Below, piece after piece: positions 27,168-40,647 of a stretch of DNA of 64,000 nt; position 1 is the stretch's first letter; the number at the start of each line of letters is the position of its first letter. This DNA is from JAGTRP01 sp035255045 (GTDB lineage: Bacteria > Pseudomonadota > Gammaproteobacteria > Burkholderiales > Rhodocyclaceae). Under the pieces are notes generated by a model. The model did not search any database. It worked only from the letters and a program-made list of their open reading frames with translations, and was not told where the DNA came from. The translations under genes were made by a program, and so were the position numbers. Where the stretch lies: contig DATFAA010000139.1 in NCBI GenBank assembly GCA_035255045.1, forward strand, positions 62,001 to 126,000, in the 5' to 3' direction.

Positions 27168-27198
27168 TGGGGCGGGTGAATCGGGTAGAATCGCCCTC

Positions 27199-27726
27199 GT
27201 GCAAGAAAACGAAAACATCTACCTCGTCGGCCTGATGGGCGCCGGCAAGACCACCGTAGGGCGCCAGCTGGCCAAGCGGCTGGGGCGTACCTTCTTCGAT
27301 TCCGACCATGAGATCGAGGCCCGTACGGGCGTCAGGATTCCCACCATCTTCGAGATCGAAGGGGAGGACGGATTCCGCAAGCGCGAGGCCCAGACCATCG
27401 CCGAGCTGACGGCGGAGCGCAATATCATCCTCGCCACCGGCGGCGGCGTGGTCCTCAATCCCGAGAACCGGCAGCGCCTCCATGAGTCCGGCTGGGTGGT
27501 CTATCTCAACGTCCCGCCCTGGCTGCTCTACGAGCGTACCCGCCACGACCGCAACCGACCCCTGCTGCGGGTCCCCAATCCCCTGGCCAAGCTCGAGGAG
27601 CTTCACGCCGCCCGGGATCCCCTCTACCGGGAGGTGGCCCACCTGGTGGTGGACGGCTCACGGCTGGTAGCCAACGGCATCGTTCAATACCTTTTGCGCG
27701 AGTATTCGAGGCAATGCAAACACTGA
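27199..27726 (+). CDS. aroK: Shikimate kinase
   Basis: This 175-residue cytoplasmic enzyme phosphorylates shikimate in the chorismate pathway. It has the P-loop GLMGAGKTT, the shikimate-binding SDHEIEARTG and GGGVVL motifs and the lid-domain Arg residues (YERTRHDRNRPLL). The start is a GTG at 27199 with no Shine-Dalgarno. A TAGAAT -10 box (27186-27191) lies only 8 bp upstream, so the mRNA may have a very short leader or be leaderless. It overlaps aroB by 13 nt. Confidence 0.95.
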   Translation: MQENENIYLVGLMGAGKTTVGRQLAKRLGRTFFDSDHEIEARTGVRIPTIFEIEGEDGFRKREAQTIAELTAERNIILATGGGVVLNPENRQRLHESGWVVYLNVPPWLLYERTRHDRNRPLLRVPNPLAKLEELHAARDPLYREVAHLVVDGSRLVANGIVQYLLREYSRQCKH

Positions 27727-28802
27727 CCGTATCCCTGGGCGAGCGCTCCTACCCCATCCATATCGGCACCGGGCTGCTGGAGCGGGACGACCTGGTGGCT
27801 CCCCATCTCAAACAGAAGAAGGCGGTAGTGGTGACCAACACCACCGTGGCGCCCCTCTACCTCGACCGCTTCCTCGCCACCCTGGGCCGCATCGGGGTTT
27901 CCGCCATTCCGGTCATCCTGCCCGACGGCGAGCAGTACAAGACCTGGGAAACCCTCAACACCATTTTCGACGCCCTGCTCACCGCCCACTGCGAGCGGAG
28001 CACCACCCTCATCGCCCTGGGGGGCGGGGTGATCGGCGACATGGGGGGCTTCGCCGCCGCCTGCTACCAGCGCGGCATGCCCTTCATCCAGGTGCCCACC
28101 ACCCTGCTGTCCCAGGTGGATTCCTCGGTTGGTGGCAAGACCGCCATCAACCATCCCCTCGGCAAGAACATGATCGGCGCCTTCTACCAGCCCAAGCTGG
28201 TGCTGGCCGACATCGGCACCCTCGATACCCTGCCGGACCGGGAGCTCAAGGCCGGCCTGGCCGAAGTCATCAAGTACGGCCTGATCCGCGACCTGGAATT
28301 CTTCAACTGGCTGGAAAGCAACATCGACCGCCTGCTGGGACGCGACCGGGACGCCCTGGCCTTCGCCGTGCACCGTTCCTGCGCCAACAAGGCGGAAGTG
28401 GTCGCAGCCGACGAGCGGGAAAGCGGCGAGCGGGCGCTCCTCAACCTGGGCCATACCTTCGGCCATGCCATCGAGACCGGCATGGGCTACGGCACCTGGC
28501 TGCATGGCGAGGCGGTGTCCGCCGGCACCCTGATGGCCGCCGAGCTGTCCTGCCGCCTGGGCTGGCTGAATGCCGGCGACGTCGAGCGCATCGAACGCCT
28601 TTTCGTCCGCGCCGGACTGCCGGTCGTCGGTCCCCGCCTCGGAGAGGGGCGTTACCTCGAGCTCATGCAGCACGACAAGAAAGTCCAGGATGGCAAACTG
28701 CGTCTGGTGCTGCTGCGGGAAATCGGCAAGGCCGTGGTCTTCGATGGGGCGACCGTGGAACAGATCGAAACGGCTATCGCCGACCGCTGCGAAAAAAAAT
28801 AA
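27714..28802 (+). CDS. aroB: 3-Dehydroquinate synthase
   Basis: This 362-residue NAD- and metal-dependent enzyme makes 3-dehydroquinate from DAHP, the second step of the shikimate pathway. Motifs include LPDGEQYKTWETL, the nucleotide-binding GGGVIGDMGGFAA, VPTTLLSQVDSSVGGKTAINH and the zinc-binding histidines in NLGHTFGHAIE and LHGEAV. The start lies within the end of aroK (13-nt overlap), the usual aroK-aroB arrangement in proteobacteria. Confidence 0.96.
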   Translation: MQTLTVSLGERSYPIHIGTGLLERDDLVAPHLKQKKAVVVTNTTVAPLYLDRFLATLGRIGVSAIPVILPDGEQYKTWETLNTIFDALLTAHCERSTTLIALGGGVIGDMGGFAAACYQRGMPFIQVPTTLLSQVDSSVGGKTAINHPLGKNMIGAFYQPKLVLADIGTLDTLPDRELKAGLAEVIKYGLIRDLEFFNWLESNIDRLLGRDRDALAFAVHRSCANKAEVVAADERESGERALLNLGHTFGHAIETGMGYGTWLHGEAVSAGTLMAAELSCRLGWLNAGDVERIERLFVRAGLPVVGPRLGEGRYLELMQHDKKVQDGKLRLVLLREIGKAVVFDGATVEQIETAIADRCEKK

Positions 28803-28885
28803 GTTCAGCCCCTACTTGACCTTTTCCTGTCTCTTGAATAGGTGGGTGTTTCGCAGTACACTTTTAGGTCGTCCGTAATGCGTAC

Positions 28886-28909
28886 AAGCCGGCGTAAGCC
28901 GGCTTTTTT
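28886..28909 (+). terminator. Terminator or leader hairpin between aroB and gltB
   Basis: AAGCCGGC (28886-28893) and GCCGGCTT (28898-28905) form an 8-bp stem with a GTAA loop followed by further Ts. It lies about 45 bp before the gltB start, and a possible -35 (TTGACC, 28817-28822) lies upstream of it. It may therefore end aroB transcription or attenuate gltBD. Confidence 0.65.
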
Positions 28910-28950
28910 CACCTTTTGGCTCGCCCAAGTTTTTTGAAGGAACGAGATTG

Positions 28951-33585
<4,635 letters not shown>

Positions 33586-33586
33586 A

Positions 33587-35053
33587 ATGGGAAAGCCCAC
33601 CGGATTCCTCGAATTCGAGCGTCTGTCCGAGGCTTACGAACCGATCGAGGTTCGCGTCAAGCACTACAAGGAGTTCGTCGCCCGCCTGTCCGATGAGGAC
33701 GCCAAGGTCCAGGGTGCCCGTTGCATGGATTGCGGCATTCCCTTCTGCAATACCGGCTGCCCGGTGAACAACATCATTCCGGACTGGAATGACCTGGTTT
33801 ACCGCGGCAACTGGAAGCAGGCGCTGGACGTGCTGCATTCCACCAACAACTTCCCGGAATTCACCGGCCGCATCTGCCCGGCTCCCTGCGAAGCCGCCTG
33901 CACCCTCGGCATCAACGTCGAGCCCGTGGGCATCAAGTCCGTCGAGCACTTCATCATCGACAAGGGCTGGGAAAGCGGCTGGGTGGTTCCGCAGCCGCCC
34001 AAGCACAAGACCGGCAAGAAGGTCGCCGTGGTCGGTTCCGGCCCGGCGGGCATGGCGGCTGCCCAGCAGCTCGCCCGCGTCGGCCATGCCGTCACCGTGT
34101 TCGAGAAGAACGACCGCATCGGCGGCCTCCTGGGCTACGGCATCCCGGACTTCAAGCTGGAGAAGTCGGTCATCGACCGCCGCGTCGCCCAGATGGAAGC
34201 CGAGGGCGTCACCTTCCGGACCAACGTCATCGTCGGCAGCAAGGAGCTCCCCAAGGGCATCGCCAACGACGCCAAGGACTTCGTCAGCGCCGAGCAGCTG
34301 AACAAGGAGTTCGACGCCGTCATCCTGGCCGCCGGTTCCGAAGTGCCCCGTGACCTGCCCATCCCGGGCCGGGAGCTGAAGGGCATCTACGCCGCCCTGG
34401 AATTCCTCATTCCCCAGAACAAGGAAGTCGAGGGCCAGCGTCCCAACCCGATCAACGCCAAGGGCAAGCATGTGGTGGTCATCGGCGGCGGCGACACCGG
34501 TTCCGACTGCGTCGGCACCTCCAACCGCCACGGCGCCGCCTCCATCGCCCAGTTCGAGCTGATGCCGATGCCGCCCGCCCAGGAGAACAAGGAGCTGACC
34601 TGGCCCTACTGGCCGTACAAGCTGCGCACCTCCTCCTCCCACGAGGAAGGCTGCAGCCGGGACTTCGCCGTCGCCACCAAGGAGTTCGTCTCCGACGGCA
34701 ACGGCAACGTCAAGGCCCTGAAGGCCGTTCGGGTCGAGTGGAAGGACGGCAAGATGACCGAAGTCGCCGGCTCGGAATTCGAGATGCCGGCCGACCTGGT
34801 CTTCCTGGCCATGGGCTTCACCAACCCGGTCGCCAGCCTGCTCGAAGCCTTCGACGTGGAGAAGGACAACCGGGGCAACGCCAAGGCCACCACCGACGGC
34901 GCCGGCTGCTACGCTACTAGCGCCCCGAAGGTGTTCGCCGCCGGCGACGTGCGCCGTGGCCAGTCCCTGGTCGTGTGGGCCATCCGGGAAGGCCGCCAGT
35001 GCGCCCGGGAAGTGGACACCTTCCTCATGGGCAGCACCACCCTGCCGCGCTGA
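33587..35053 (+). CDS. gltD: Glutamate synthase (NADPH) small subunit
   Basis: This 488-residue FAD- and Fe-S-containing subunit passes electrons from NADPH to GltB. N-terminal cysteine clusters (CMDCGIPFCNTGCP and CPAPCEAAC) bind two 4Fe-4S clusters. The FAD motif VVGSGPAGMAAA and the NADPH motif VIGGGDTGSDC follow, with GCYATSAPKVFAAGDVRRGQ near the end. The start at 33587 is preceded by a perfect AAGGAGG (33571-33577) and lies 1 bp after the gltB stop. Upstream in-frame codons inside gltB were ignored. Confidence 0.97.
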   Translation: MGKPTGFLEFERLSEAYEPIEVRVKHYKEFVARLSDEDAKVQGARCMDCGIPFCNTGCPVNNIIPDWNDLVYRGNWKQALDVLHSTNNFPEFTGRICPAPCEAACTLGINVEPVGIKSVEHFIIDKGWESGWVVPQPPKHKTGKKVAVVGSGPAGMAAAQQLARVGHAVTVFEKNDRIGGLLGYGIPDFKLEKSVIDRRVAQMEAEGVTFRTNVIVGSKELPKGIANDAKDFVSAEQLNKEFDAVILAAGSEVPRDLPIPGRELKGIYAALEFLIPQNKEVEGQRPNPINAKGKHVVVIGGGDTGSDCVGTSNRHGAASIAQFELMPMPPAQENKELTWPYWPYKLRTSSSHEEGCSRDFAVATKEFVSDGNGNVKALKAVRVEWKDGKMTEVAGSEFEMPADLVFLAMGFTNPVASLLEAFDVEKDNRGNAKATTDGAGCYATSAPKVFAAGDVRRGQSLVVWAIREGRQCAREVDTFLMGSTTLPR

Positions 35054-35072
35054 GAATCGGCTCCAGCCAGCG

Positions 35073-35112
35073 AAACGCCCCGTCGGTCCTAGCCCGCGGG
35101 GCGTTTTCTTTT
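35073..35112 (+). terminator. Intrinsic terminator after gltBD
   Basis: AAACGCCCCG (35073-35082) and CGGGGCGTTT (35097-35106) form a 10-bp stem with a 14-nt loop, followed by TCTTTT. Confidence 0.8.
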
Positions 35113-35168
35113 GGAGACAGCCGATGACATTAATGTGAAAATACGACGATTGTCAGCAAGGAGACGTC

Positions 35169-35915
35169 ATGACTACTGAATTGCAGACGGCTTTTCAGGT
35201 CACGCCGCCCAGCGGCGCCTTCGATGGGCACATGCTCATCATCTTCGCCATCATGGTGGTGGCGGGCATCCTCGGGGGCATAGCCAATTTCTTCCTGTCC
35301 GACCGCCACGGCGAGCCGGGCCACCGGCACTGGATCAAATACCCCATCCTCGGCGTCGTTGCCGCCCTGACGGTGCCCCTCTTCCTCAACATGATCTCCA
35401 GCACCCTGCTGGAAGGCGCCCGCACCAAGCCGGTGGACTTCTACGTCTTCGCCGGTTTCTGCCTGATGTACGTGGTCGCCTCCCGACGCCTGTTCGAGAA
35501 CGTCGCCCTCCGGCTCCTGGCCCAGGTGGACCAGGTGAAGCGGGAAATGACCCACCTCAAGCAGCAGAACCAGCAGGAGCCGGTCCTGGCCGCCCAGCCC
35601 CGGGAGGAAAAGCCGGCGGAAGCGCCCAAGGCCGAAGCCCGGGTCGAGCCCCGGGAATCGCTCAGCTACAACGATGTCGAATTGCTGCGCGCCCTGTCCG
35701 AAGAGAGCTTCGTCTACGGCAACCTGGCCGCTCTCTGCGACAAGACGGGGCTGGCCCGGGACTTCGTCAGCCAGCGCCTGACCGTGATGAAAAACCTTGG
35801 GGTCATCGAAACCCGCATCAATGAGAAGAATGTCCTGCACTGGTTCGTATCCCCCCGCGGCAAGCAGGTGCTGGGCGACGTACTCGCCGGGCAGGACGAC
35901 AAGAAAGTCGCCTGA
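35169..35915 (+). CDS. Membrane-anchored winged-helix protein (YEATS-associated three-TM type), function unknown
   Basis: This 248-residue protein has about three N-terminal TM segments (residues 22-46, 58-80, 90-107), a helical linker (RLLAQVDQVKREMTHLKQQ), a charged Pro/Ala/Glu-rich spacer (about 135-165) and a C-terminal winged-helix domain (about 168-240, YNDVELLRALSEESFVYGNLAALCDKTGL). The layout resembles the membrane component described next to YEATS-like signalling domains in bacteria, but no YEATS gene is adjacent and the assignment is tentative. AAGGAG precedes the ATG. It stands alone between the gltBD terminator and glmU. A membrane-bound one-component sensor is one possible role. 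Confidence 0.65.
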   Translation: MTTELQTAFQVTPPSGAFDGHMLIIFAIMVVAGILGGIANFFLSDRHGEPGHRHWIKYPILGVVAALTVPLFLNMISSTLLEGARTKPVDFYVFAGFCLMYVVASRRLFENVALRLLAQVDQVKREMTHLKQQNQQEPVLAAQPREEKPAEAPKAEARVEPRESLSYNDVELLRALSEESFVYGNLAALCDKTGLARDFVSQRLTVMKNLGVIETRINEKNVLHWFVSPRGKQVLGDVLAGQDDKKVA

Positions 35916-35960
35916 CAACAACAGCCCGCCGGGAGCGGGCCCCCAACGAAGCTTTCCTCC

Positions 35961-37319
35961 ATGAATATCGTCATTCTCGCTGCCGGGCAGGGCAAGCGCA
36001 TGCACTCCAATCTGCCCAAGGTTCTGCACCCCATCGCCGGCAAGGCCCTGGCCCAGCACGTCATCGACACCGCCCGGGAGCTCTCTCCCGGGAAGCTGGT
36101 CGTGGTCTACGGCCACGGCGGCGAAGCCGTCCGGGAGAGCCTTTCCGCTCCCGACCTGGCCTGGGCCAAGCAGGAGCCCCAGCTCGGCACCGGCCATGCC
36201 GTCATGCAGGCCCTGCCGCAGCTCGACGGCCAAGGCCAGACCCTGGTGCTCTACGGCGACGTTCCCCTGACCCGGGCGGCCACCCTGAAGCGCCTGCTCC
36301 AGGCCGGCCGCGACGGCCTCTCCATCCTCACCGTCGAGCTGGCCAACCCCGCCGGCTACGGCCGCATTGTCCGGGACGAGGCCGGCAGCGTCGTTCGCAT
36401 CGTCGAGGAAAAGGACGCTACCCCGGAAGAGAAAGCCATCCGGGAAGTGAACACCGGCATCATGGCCATCCCTTCGGACCGGCTCGCCGACTGGCTGGGC
36501 CGCCTCTCCAACCGGAACGCCCAGGGCGAGTACTACCTCACCGACATCGTCGCCCTGGCGGTGGCCGAGGGCCTGCCGGTGCGCACCGCCCAGCCGGAAG
36601 GCGAGTGGGAAGTCCTGGGAGTGAACAGCAAGGTCCAGCTAGCCGAGCTGGAAAGAATCCACCAGCGCAATGTCGCCGAAGCCCTTCTCATCCAGGGAGT
36701 GCGCCTGGCCGATCCCGCCCGCATCGACGTGCGCGGCGAACTGCTGTGCGGCCGCGACGTGGCCATCGACCTGGGCTGCGTCTTCGAAGGCCGGGTCGAG
36801 CTGGAGGAAGCCGTGGAGATCGGCCCCTACTGCGTCCTCAAGAACGTGAAGATCGCCGCCGGCGCCCGCCTCGCCGCCTTCTGCCACCTGGAGGACGCCG
36901 TCGTCGGCCCGGACGCGGTGGTCGGGCCCTACGCCAGGCTGCGGCCCGGTACCGAGCTGGGCCCCGAGGTGCACATCGGCAACTTCGTCGAGGTCAAGAA
37001 CAGCAAGATCGCCGCCCAATCCAAGGCCAACCACCTGGCCTACGTGGGCGACGCCGTCATCGGCCAGCGGGTCAATGTCGGCGCCGGCACCATCACCTGC
37101 AACTACGACGGCGCCAACAAGCACAAGACCATCATCGAGGACGACGTCTTCATCGGCTCCGACACCCAGCTGGTGGCGCCGGTGACCGTGGGCCGCGGCG
37201 CCACCCTGGGGGCCGGCACCACCCTGACCAAGGACGCTCCCCCCGAGGCCCTGACCGTATCCCGGGCCCGGCAGACCACCATCAATGGCTGGCAACGGCC
37301 CAGGAAGGCAAAGAAATAG
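35961..37319 (+). CDS. glmU: Bifunctional GlmU (GlcNAc-1-P uridyltransferase / GlcN-1-P acetyltransferase)
   Basis: This 452-residue cytoplasmic enzyme makes UDP-GlcNAc for peptidoglycan and LPS. The N-terminal nucleotidyltransferase starts with LAAGQGKRM (residues 6-14), with YGDVPL and the substrate motifs GTGHAV and GRIVRDE. The C-terminal left-handed beta-helix (about 250-445) has hexapeptide repeats and the acetyltransferase motifs NFVEVKNSKI and GAGTITCNYDGANKHKT. The length matches the family. It overlaps the following small membrane-protein gene by one base. Confidence 0.96.
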   Translation: MNIVILAAGQGKRMHSNLPKVLHPIAGKALAQHVIDTARELSPGKLVVVYGHGGEAVRESLSAPDLAWAKQEPQLGTGHAVMQALPQLDGQGQTLVLYGDVPLTRAATLKRLLQAGRDGLSILTVELANPAGYGRIVRDEAGSVVRIVEEKDATPEEKAIREVNTGIMAIPSDRLADWLGRLSNRNAQGEYYLTDIVALAVAEGLPVRTAQPEGEWEVLGVNSKVQLAELERIHQRNVAEALLIQGVRLADPARIDVRGELLCGRDVAIDLGCVFEGRVELEEAVEIGPYCVLKNVKIAAGARLAAFCHLEDAVVGPDAVVGPYARLRPGTELGPEVHIGNFVEVKNSKIAAQSKANHLAYVGDAVIGQRVNVGAGTITCNYDGANKHKTIIEDDVFIGSDTQLVAPVTVGRGATLGAGTTLTKDAPPEALTVSRARQTTINGWQRPRKAKK

Positions 37320-37738
37320 TGGATATCTGGTTCAGCCTCTTCGTCGCCGTCATCGCCCTCATCGCAGCCGGGGGCTTCTCCCTGGTCCTGGTGGGCTACA
37401 TCAACGCCCTGCCGGCCAGCGTCGCCGGCGGCCGCAAATGGTTGTGGGCGGTGCTCGTCATCCCCAGCGCCATCGTCGCCATCCCGGTGGCCATCGCCTT
37501 CATGCTGGCGCCCTTCGTCAGCGTCGTGGCGCCGGTCACCCTGGCACGCTGGCTCGCAATTCCCGCGGTGGTGCTCCATGTTGCCACCCTCATCCGTTTT
37601 TTCGCCACCCACTGGCAGGACAATGCCAAGACCGGCAAGCAACTGGGCGGGGGGCTCCTGCTCCTGGCCCTGGCCGTCGGCGGGTTGTACGGGCTCGGAC
37701 CGATGTTCGCTGAGAGGATCGTCGCAAGCGTAAGATAG
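37319..37738 (+). CDS. Small four-TM membrane protein, function unknown
   Basis: This 139-residue protein starts at a GTG that shares one base with the glmU stop; AGGAAGG upstream supports this start. It has about four hydrophobic segments (residues 3-26, 40-66, 74-94, 112-130) and a short cytoplasmic Lys/Gln-rich loop (HWQDNAKTGKQ). There is no recognisable domain. Position suggests translation coupled to glmU, but a role in cell-wall synthesis is only a guess. Confidence 0.65.
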   Translation: MDIWFSLFVAVIALIAAGGFSLVLVGYINALPASVAGGRKWLWAVLVIPSAIVAIPVAIAFMLAPFVSVVAPVTLARWLAIPAVVLHVATLIRFFATHWQDNAKTGKQLGGGLLLLALAVGGLYGLGPMFAERIVASVR

Positions 37739-37777
37739 GTCTTAGTCTCAATTCATACTGAAGCGAGGGAGAAAGTT

Positions 37778-39829
37778 ATGCCGAAATACACCACTGAGGC
37801 CATCCGCTCCGTTGCACTTGTCGGCCATGGCGCCGCCGGCAAAACCAGTCTGGCCGAGGCACTGCTTTTCGCCACCGGCGCCATCCAGTCCAAGGGCAGC
37901 GTCGAGAAGGGCACCGCCGTCTGCGATTTCGATCCCCAGGAAAAGGAAGCCGGCCACTCCCTCAATTCCGCCCTGGCCAGTTTTTCCACCGAGAACCACC
38001 ACGTCCACCTCATCGATACCCCGGGGTACCCGGACTTCGCCGGCCAGGCCATCGCCGCCCTGGCCGGGGTGGATACGGCCCTGGTGGTGGTCAATGCCCA
38101 GACCGGCATCGAGCTGACCACCGAGCGCATGATGCGCTGGGCCGGCGAGCGCAAGCTCTGCCGCATGATCGTCATCAACAAGATCGACGCCGACAATCTG
38201 GACCTGCCCGGTCTGGTCGCCAACCTCCGGGAGCGCTTCGGCAAGGAGTGCATGCTCCTCGACCTTCCCGCCCACGGCGCCCACGAGGTAGTGGAGGTCC
38301 TTGAGCACGATTCCGGGGAAACCGACTTCGAATCGGTGGCCGCCGCCCACCGGGCCCTCATCGACCAGATCGTCGAGGAAGACGAGGACCTCCTGGCCCG
38401 CTACCTGGAGGACGGCGCCGACCCCGCTCCCGGCGAGCTCCATGCCCCCTTCGAGAAGGCCCTGCGGGAAGGCCACCTGATCCCCATCCTCTTCGTCTCG
38501 GCCAAGACCGGCGCCGGCATCAGGGAACTGCTCCACGTCCTCGCCACCCTGGCCCCCAGCCCGGCCGAGGGCAACACGCCGCCCTTCTACAAGGGCAACT
38601 CGGGGGGCGACAGCGAGGCCTTCCGGGCCGAGCCGGACCCCGGCCAGCACGTGCTGGCCCATGTCTTCAAGGTGGTGGCCGACCCCTACATGGGCAAGGT
38701 CGGCATCTTCCGGGTCCACCAGGGCACCCTCAGGAAGGACGCCCAGCTCTTCGTCGGCAGCGGCAAGCGGCCCTTCAAGGTCGCCCACCTGTTCCAGATC
38801 CAGGGCAAGGACTACGTGGAAGTGGATGAACTGGTGCCCGGCGACATAGGCGCCGTCGCCAAGGTGGAGGAACTGGACTTCGACTGCGTCCTCCACGACT
38901 CCCACGACGAGGACCTCATCCACCTGAAGCCCCTGGAATTCCCGCGCCCCATGGCCGGCCTGGCGGTGGAGACCAAGAAGAAGGGCGACGAGCAGCGCCT
39001 CTTCGACATCCTCAACAAGCTCGCCCTGGAGGACCCCACCTTCACCGTGGAGCGCCATCCCCACAGCAACGAGACGGTGATCCGCGGCCTCGGGGACATG
39101 CACCTCAAGGCCAAGCTCGCCAAGATGGCCAGCCAGTACAAGCTGGAGGTGGACACCAACCCACCCCTCATCCCCTACCGGGAGACCGTCACCATCCCGG
39201 CCGAGGGCCATCACCGCCACAAGAAGCAGAGCGGCGGCGCCGGCCAGTTCGGCGAGGTGTACCTGCGCCTCGAGCCCCTGCAGCGCGGCGAGGGCTTCCA
39301 GTTCGTCGATGCGGTCAAGGGCGGCGTCATCCCCGGCGTCTTCATGCCGGCGGTGGAGAAGGGCGTGCGCCAGGCCCTGGAGGGTGGCGTGGTGGCGGGC
39401 TATCCGGTGGAAGACCTCAAGGTCACCGTCTACGACGGCAAGACCCACCCGGTGGACGGCAAGGAGGTGGCCTTCGTCACCGCCGGCCGCAAGGCCGTCA
39501 TCGAGGCCATCCGGGGGGCAAAGCCCATCGTCCTGGAGCCCATCGTCAATATCGAGATCGTGGTGCCGGAAGCGGCCATTGGTGACCTCACCGGCGACCT
39601 CTCCGGCCGCCGGGGCCAGATCACCGGTACCGACGGCCGCGGCCACGGCATGGTCGCCATCAACGGCCAGGTGCCCCTGGCCGAACTCAACGAGTACCAG
39701 TCGCGGCTCAAGTCCCTCACCGGCGGCCAGGGCACCTACACCATCGACTTCAGCCACTACGCCGCCGTGCCGCCCCAACTGCAGCAGCAGCTCGCTTCCA
39801 GGTTCCAGCTCAAGGAAGAGGAAGAGTGA
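37778..39829 (+). CDS. Stand-alone elongation factor G paralogue (EF-G-like GTPase)
   Basis: This 683-residue translational GTPase has all five EF-G domains. G1 GHGAAGKT is at residues 16-23, G3 is DTPGYPDF, G4 NKID (canonical EF-G has NKMD), then domain II with VGIFRVHQGTL, domain III (GLGDMHL), domain IV (KKQSGGAGQFGEV) and domain V. It is shorter than EF-G1 (about 700) and is not within an rpsL-rpsG-fusA-tufA cluster, so it is more likely a secondary EF-G (EF-G-II type) than the essential factor. Known paralogues act in ribosome recycling or remain unassigned. GAGGGAG precedes the ATG. A terminator follows. Confidence 0.85.
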   Translation: MPKYTTEAIRSVALVGHGAAGKTSLAEALLFATGAIQSKGSVEKGTAVCDFDPQEKEAGHSLNSALASFSTENHHVHLIDTPGYPDFAGQAIAALAGVDTALVVVNAQTGIELTTERMMRWAGERKLCRMIVINKIDADNLDLPGLVANLRERFGKECMLLDLPAHGAHEVVEVLEHDSGETDFESVAAAHRALIDQIVEEDEDLLARYLEDGADPAPGELHAPFEKALREGHLIPILFVSAKTGAGIRELLHVLATLAPSPAEGNTPPFYKGNSGGDSEAFRAEPDPGQHVLAHVFKVVADPYMGKVGIFRVHQGTLRKDAQLFVGSGKRPFKVAHLFQIQGKDYVEVDELVPGDIGAVAKVEELDFDCVLHDSHDEDLIHLKPLEFPRPMAGLAVETKKKGDEQRLFDILNKLALEDPTFTVERHPHSNETVIRGLGDMHLKAKLAKMASQYKLEVDTNPPLIPYRETVTIPAEGHHRHKKQSGGAGQFGEVYLRLEPLQRGEGFQFVDAVKGGVIPGVFMPAVEKGVRQALEGGVVAGYPVEDLKVTVYDGKTHPVDGKEVAFVTAGRKAVIEAIRGAKPIVLEPIVNIEIVVPEAAIGDLTGDLSGRRGQITGTDGRGHGMVAINGQVPLAELNEYQSRLKSLTGGQGTYTIDFSHYAAVPPQLQQQLASRFQLKEEEE

Positions 39830-39853
39830 GCCGGTAGCAGAAGCACGGGAATG

Positions 39854-39882
39854 GGGCCGGAAAGTTCCGGCCCTTTTCTTTT
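39854..39882 (+). terminator. Intrinsic terminator after the EF-G-like gene
   Basis: GGGCCGGAA (39854-39862) and TTCCGGCCC (39865-39873) form a 9-bp stem with a 2-nt loop, followed by TTTTCTTTT. Confidence 0.8.
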
Positions 39883-39927
39883 GGTGCCCATGCTCCGCAG
39901 CTGTGTGGCCCAGCCCGGCGGCATCGC

Positions 39928-39942
39928 CTATAGTGAATATAG
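39928..39942. promoter_or_regulatory. CTATA-N5-TATAG palindrome upstream of the DUF5610-like gene
   Basis: CTATAGTGAATATAG is a 15-bp AT-rich dyad in otherwise GC-rich DNA, 62 bp before the next ATG. It could hold a -10 element or an operator. Confidence 0.3.
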
Positions 39943-40004
39943 ACGGGGCGGCTGCCGCCCGATGACGTTCCGCCCCGGATTCGCGTTCGCTACGGGAGGC
40001 CGCC

Positions 40005-40631
40005 ATGTCGAATATCTCGACCCAGACCCTGTCCTACGAAAGGACTTCATCCCTCCAGCTGCAGTATTCCCAAGGAGTCGCCGCCGGGGCCCGGGCGGGG
40101 GAAGTGGCCGGCGCCGAAGGGGTCGGCAAGGCGGTAAGCGCCACCGCGGTAGCGAAGGAAGAGCAGAACATGCGCATCCTCCAGGCCTCCGCCGAAGTCT
40201 CCCTGAAGGCCGGGGACCAGTCCCAGGCCCTCCTTTTCCGCACCGCCATCGACCGCATCAACGAGCTGCTGGCGCCGGAACTGGGCGCCGACGCCATCCA
40301 GGCCAAGATGGGGGAGGACAATTCCCCGGAAGCCACCGCTGGGCGCATCGTCTCCCTCTCCACCGGTTTCTTCGACGCCTACGCCGCCCAGCATCCCGGG
40401 GAGGACCCGGGCGAGGTGGCGAAGAACTTCGTGGACCTCATCCGCGGCGGCTTCGAGAAGGGCTTCAACGAGGCCAAGGACATCCTCCAGGGCCTCAAGG
40501 TCTTCGGCGGCGACATCGAGAGCGGCATCATGAAGACCTACGAACTGGTCACCAAGGGCTACGACGACTTCCTGGCCGGCAAGCTGAAGCCGGCCGAGGA
40601 GGACAAGGCGGCTACCGAAGTTCCGGCCTGA
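40005..40631 (+). CDS. DUF5610-like protein, function unknown
   Basis: This 208-residue protein is predicted soluble, with no signal peptide and no TM segment. The N-terminal 55 residues are flexible and Ala/Gly-rich. The conserved helical core (about 75-190) contains FRTAIDRINELLAPELG, PEATAGRIVSLSTGFFDAY and a late FEKGFNEAKDILQGLKVF, which I associate with the DUF5610 family. GGGAGG precedes the ATG. It is a single-gene unit between the EF-G terminator and the convergent araC-type gene (stops 16 bp apart). No biochemical function is known. Confidence 0.7.
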   Translation: MSNISTQTLSYERTSSLQLQYSQGVAAGARAGEVAGAEGVGKAVSATAVAKEEQNMRILQASAEVSLKAGDQSQALLFRTAIDRINELLAPELGADAIQAKMGEDNSPEATAGRIVSLSTGFFDAYAAQHPGEDPGEVAKNFVDLIRGGFEKGFNEAKDILQGLKVFGGDIESGIMKTYELVTKGYDDFLAGKLKPAEEDKAATEVPA

Positions 40632-40647
40632 CCGAACCCGGCGGCGC

